Source of the DNA: Lentzea terrae
GTDB lineage: Bacteria > Actinomycetota > Actinomycetes > Mycobacteriales > Pseudonocardiaceae
Reading direction: 5' to 3'
Length of the DNA: 64,000 bases
Assembly (NCBI RefSeq): GCF_003265345.1
Contig: NZ_QFWW01000030.1
Span: 310,001-374,000, forward strand
The translations under genes were made by a program, and so were the position numbers. Below the pieces are notes generated by a model. The model searched no databases, was not told where the DNA came from, and saw only the letters and a list, made by a program, of their open reading frames with translations. This document shows, one piece after another, positions 61,560 through 64,000 of the stretch; within the stretch, counting starts at the first letter, position 1; each line of letters opens with the position of its first letter.

Positions 61560-62051
61560 ATGGTGGAGATCCCCTACGGCAAGCGCATGCGGCCGCGGTA
61601 CCTGCGGTTCCTGATCATCACGGCGGTCGGGATCGCGTTGGTCGCGTTTGCCTTGGACATCCCGTGGCTGCTCATCACGCTGATCGTGCTCGGCGTGCTG
61701 AACGCCGTCGTGTGTGTGGGCGCTCTCTACGTGCTGTACCGCCAGCCGCACACCATCACGGACGGCGAACTGCGGCTGCGTCAGCTGGGCTTCTTCGACT
61801 GGCGCATCCCCACCGCAGATCTGAGCACGGCGCAGGTCGCCGAACGCTCCCACAAGGGTCAGCGCAGCGTCGAGGTGATCGGGGAGGCGCTGGTCATCCA
61901 GTCGCTGACCAAGACGAACGTCTCGGTGCCGTTCCGCGAGCCGCAGCTGGTCGACCTGGGCAAGACCGGGCCCAAGCAGGTGCGCAAAGTCGAGTTCTGG
62001 GCGGACGACCCGGAAAAAGCCGTCCGCGAGATCAACCAGAGGACTACTTAG
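61560..62051 (+). CDS. membrane protein with PH-like domain, copy 2
   Basis: 163 residues with the same design as its neighbour: two helices (~14-35 and 36-58), then a beta domain (GELRLRQLGFFDWRIPTADLSTAQV; VRKVEFWADDPEKAVREI). Shared landmarks (L-R-L/Y...R-I-P; K-T-x-x-x-V; E-P-Q-x-(I/V)-D-L-G; V-x-K-(I/V)-E-F-W-A-D-D-P) show tandem duplication and divergence. 10 bp separate the two, so they are co-transcribed. Confidence 0.7.
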   Translation: MVEIPYGKRMRPRYLRFLIITAVGIALVAFALDIPWLLITLIVLGVLNAVVCVGALYVLYRQPHTITDGELRLRQLGFFDWRIPTADLSTAQVAERSHKGQRSVEVIGEALVIQSLTKTNVSVPFREPQLVDLGKTGPKQVRKVEFWADDPEKAVREINQRTT

Positions 62052-63543
62052 GCTCCCACTTGTCGAGGTTCCACCACGGACCCCAGGCCAACGCGCCGTA
62101 GGAGTTCGGGTCGACCACGGCCTGATAGCCGTTCCACGAGTCACGCAGCACGTACGCGTGCTCGGGGAAGACCAGCACGGCCATCGACGGCGCCGCGACG
62201 AACGCCTGCTGGAAGAGCTTGTACGACACCGCTCGCTGGGCCGGGTCGATGAGCTTGCGGCCGTTGTCCAGCGCGGCGTCGGCTGCGGGACTGCCCTGCC
62301 CGCGCAGGTCGTAGAGCATCAGGTCCGGGTCGAACGGCGAGCCCTCGCCGTACAGCAGCGCATCGGCTCCCATCCGCGGCCGGATCGCCTCCCACGACAG
62401 GCCGGCCAGCTGCACGTCCACGCCCACGGCCCTGGCGTCGGCCGCGAACGCCGTCGCCAGGTCGGCGCGCAGGTCGTCGCCGAGCGGGTACATCAGCGTG
62501 AAGCGGGCCGGGACGCCTTCGCGCACCCGGATGCCGTCCGCACCGGGCACCCAGCCTCCCGCGTCGAGCTGCCGGGCGGCCTCGGTCTTGTCATAGCGGA
62601 ACTTCGCGGTCGGGTCGAACTCCTCGGCCAGCGCGTCCGGCACCGGCGTGTAGGCGATCGTGCCCTTGCCGTCCAGCAAACTGTCGATCATGCCCTGGCG
62701 GTTCGAGGCGTAGTTCAGCGCGAGGCGGATGGCGGCGTTGCCGGTCACCGGGTTCGCCGCGGGCAGCCGCACCGCGCGGTAGTCGGCGCTGCGGTGGTAC
62801 TGCACGAGCAGGCCCGACTTACCGGTGAACTGCGCGGCGATCTTGGGCGGCAGCACCGTGCCGTCGAACTCGCCGTCCTGCATGCGGCGCGCGCGCTGGT
62901 TGTCGTCCGTCACGAACACCACGGTCAGCTTCTTGACCTTGGGCACGCCGTCGAAGTACGTCTCGTTGGCGTCCAGCAACAGCCGGTCGCCCTTCTTCCA
63001 CTCGGTGACCTTGTACGGACCGGTGCCGACGGGCTGGCCGTCCGGCTTCGCCTGCTCGCTGGGCAGGACGCCGAGGGTGAGCAGATGTGGGAACGCCGCG
63101 TACTGCTGGTCGAGGGTGAAGCGGACCGTCGACGGGCCGATCTGCTCGACGGCCTTGAGCGTGCTGAACCTGTCCTTCACCGGGTTCTGCAACGCGGCGG
63201 TGTAGGTCGCGACCACGTCCTCCGCGCCGAACGTGCTGCCGTCGGTGAACTTGACGTCACCCCGCAGCTTCACCGTCCAGCTCAGCCCGTCCGCGGCCGG
63301 TTCCGGCAGGTCGGCGGCCAGCTGCGGCTTGAGCGAACCGTCCTGGCGGTGTTCGACGAGACCGTCGTAGATCTTCGACACGCCCTGCGCGCCGTAGCCG
63401 AGCAGCGGGTTCAGCGTGGCCGGCTCGTCGCGGTCGGCCAGCACGATGGACGTGCCGTTCGTGCCACCGTCCGGGCGGGGCGTGGCGGTCTCGGTGCAGC
63501 CCGCGACGGCCAGCAACACGACGAGCAGCAGTGGGAAACGCAC
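62044..63543 (-). CDS. ABC-type peptide-binding lipoprotein (SBP family 5)
   Basis: 499 residues from the GTG at 63543 (RFPLLLVVLLAVAGC, lipobox Cys16). The fold is the DppA/OppA-type binding protein: EPATLNPLLGYGAQGVSKIYDGLVEHRQDGSLKPQLA, WTVKLRGDVKFTDGSTFGAEDVV and GTGPYKV. It presumably captures peptides or similar nutrients. No permease or ATPase genes lie nearby in the window. It overlaps by 8 bp the convergent membrane gene. Confidence 0.88.
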   Translation of the reverse strand: MRFPLLLVVLLAVAGCTETATPRPDGGTNGTSIVLADRDEPATLNPLLGYGAQGVSKIYDGLVEHRQDGSLKPQLAADLPEPAADGLSWTVKLRGDVKFTDGSTFGAEDVVATYTAALQNPVKDRFSTLKAVEQIGPSTVRFTLDQQYAAFPHLLTLGVLPSEQAKPDGQPVGTGPYKVTEWKKGDRLLLDANETYFDGVPKVKKLTVVFVTDDNQRARRMQDGEFDGTVLPPKIAAQFTGKSGLLVQYHRSADYRAVRLPAANPVTGNAAIRLALNYASNRQGMIDSLLDGKGTIAYTPVPDALAEEFDPTAKFRYDKTEAARQLDAGGWVPGADGIRVREGVPARFTLMYPLGDDLRADLATAFAADARAVGVDVQLAGLSWEAIRPRMGADALLYGEGSPFDPDLMLYDLRGQGSPAADAALDNGRKLIDPAQRAVSYKLFQQAFVAAPSMAVLVFPEHAYVLRDSWNGYQAVVDPNSYGALAWGPWWNLDKWEPK

Positions 63544-63568
63544 GGTTCCGGACCCTACAGTGATCCGC

Positions 63569-64000
63569 ATGCGCATCGCTGTGAGTCAGATCAGCTCCAC
63601 CACCGATCCCCGGTCCAACCTGGAGCTCGTCCGCGACGCGGTGCGCAGGGCCGAGGGCGCGCGCGTCGTCCTGCTGCCCGAGGCGACCATGTGCCGGTTC
63701 GGCGTGCCCCTGAGCCCCGTCGCGGAGCCGTTGGACGGTCCGTGGGCGTCTGCGGTGCACGAGATCGCCGCCTCGCACGACGTCGTGGTGGTGGCCGGCA
63801 TGTTCACGCCCTCTGGCGACCGCGTCACGAACACGATGCTGGTCACCGGGCCGGACATCCACGTGGGCTACGACAAGATCCACCTGTTCGACGCGTTCGG
63901 GTTCCAGGAGTCGCGCACGGTCGCTCCTGGCTCCACGCCGCTGACCTTCGAACTGGACGGCGTCACCCTGGGCGTCGCCACCTGCTACGACATCCGCTTC
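63569..64000 (+). CDS. nitrilase-superfamily carbon-nitrogen hydrolase (truncated by window end)
   Basis: The first 144 residues are visible. All three members of the catalytic triad are there: E38 (VLLPEATM), K103 (YDKIHLFD) and C139 (VATCYDIRF). The family hydrolyses amides and nitriles; this one looks like the omega-amidase/deaminated-glutathione-amidase side. It is divergent from the peptide-binding protein gene, 25 bp apart. The 3' half lies beyond the window. Confidence 0.9.
   Translation, partial: MRIAVSQISSTTDPRSNLELVRDAVRRAEGARVVLLPEATMCRFGVPLSPVAEPLDGPWASAVHEIAASHDVVVVAGMFTPSGDRVTNTMLVTGPDIHVGYDKIHLFDAFGFQESRTVAPGSTPLTFELDGVTLGVATCYDIRF

Noticed and set aside
1..64000. CRISPR arrays, tRNA/rRNA genes, insertion sequences, integrases, prophage genes
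   Set aside because: Looked for spaced short direct repeats, tRNA T-loop patterns and transposase motifs (DDE, serine or tyrosine recombinase). None seen.

Overview
The window is high-GC, gene-dense DNA with GTG and TTG starts, many 4-base ATGA/GTGA gene overlaps, priA in place of separate hisA and trpF, and an F420-type oxidoreductase. This is an actinomycete chromosome, most likely of the Pseudonocardiales (Lentzea/Saccharothrix/Amycolatopsis-like). The order assignment is inferred from gene content only.

Layout. (1) 0-2 kb: the 5' tip of a DUF2461 gene and a helicase-associated/WYL-like protein. (2) 2-19.7 kb, accessory and defence-like: a NACHT-LRR STAND ATPase tail-to-tail with a cytoplasmic-looking DRGH nuclease; a redox-type lipoprotein and a CHRD protein; a 1297-residue protein with the N-terminal QRAAGN signature of contractile-injection-system cargo, coupled to a HEAT-like partner; a carbonic anhydrase/SulP bicarbonate pair; and a TIR-STAND-WD40 protein coupled (ATGA) to a PhnD-like lipoprotein. 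(3) 19.8-30 kb, glutamate metabolism: gltBD, a glutamate/dicarboxylate symporter, and a TAXI binding lipoprotein beside a histidine kinase. (4) 30-37.3 kb: a receptor Ser/Thr kinase, a secreted two-lyase enzyme, an OmpR-type regulator, lgt, an FAD monooxygenase and a Uma2 protein. (5) 37.4-58.2 kb: a broken-up version of the actinobacterial his-trp supercluster. On the minus strand hisD-hisC-hisB-small membrane gene, hisH-secreted gene-priA, hisF-membrane gene-hisI, then trpE-membrane gene-trpC-trpB-trpA, with insertions between the blocks (KptA, methyltransferase, SoxR, split transketolase, HTH-ClpN protein, TetR). (6) 58.3-64 kb: a secreted M14 carboxypeptidase, an aminotransferase whose 3' end and that of the carboxypeptidase are duplicated between them, two paralogous membrane proteins, a peptide-binding lipoprotein and the start of a nitrilase-family gene.

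How the parts fit. The his and trp blocks share PriA, which serves both pathways; trpD, trpF, trpG and hisG are not in the window. gltBD, the symporter and the TAXI/kinase pair form a glutamate synthesis, uptake and sensing neighbourhood. Regulatory DNA is unusually readable: a SoxR box in soxS-like geometry facing the transketolase genes, paired operators over the -35 and -10 of the HTH-ClpN gene, a perfect 16-bp palindrome between tetR and trpE, and many starts 6-8 nt after a -10-like hexamer, suggesting leaderless transcripts. I saw no tRNA, rRNA, CRISPR array, transposase or replication origin.
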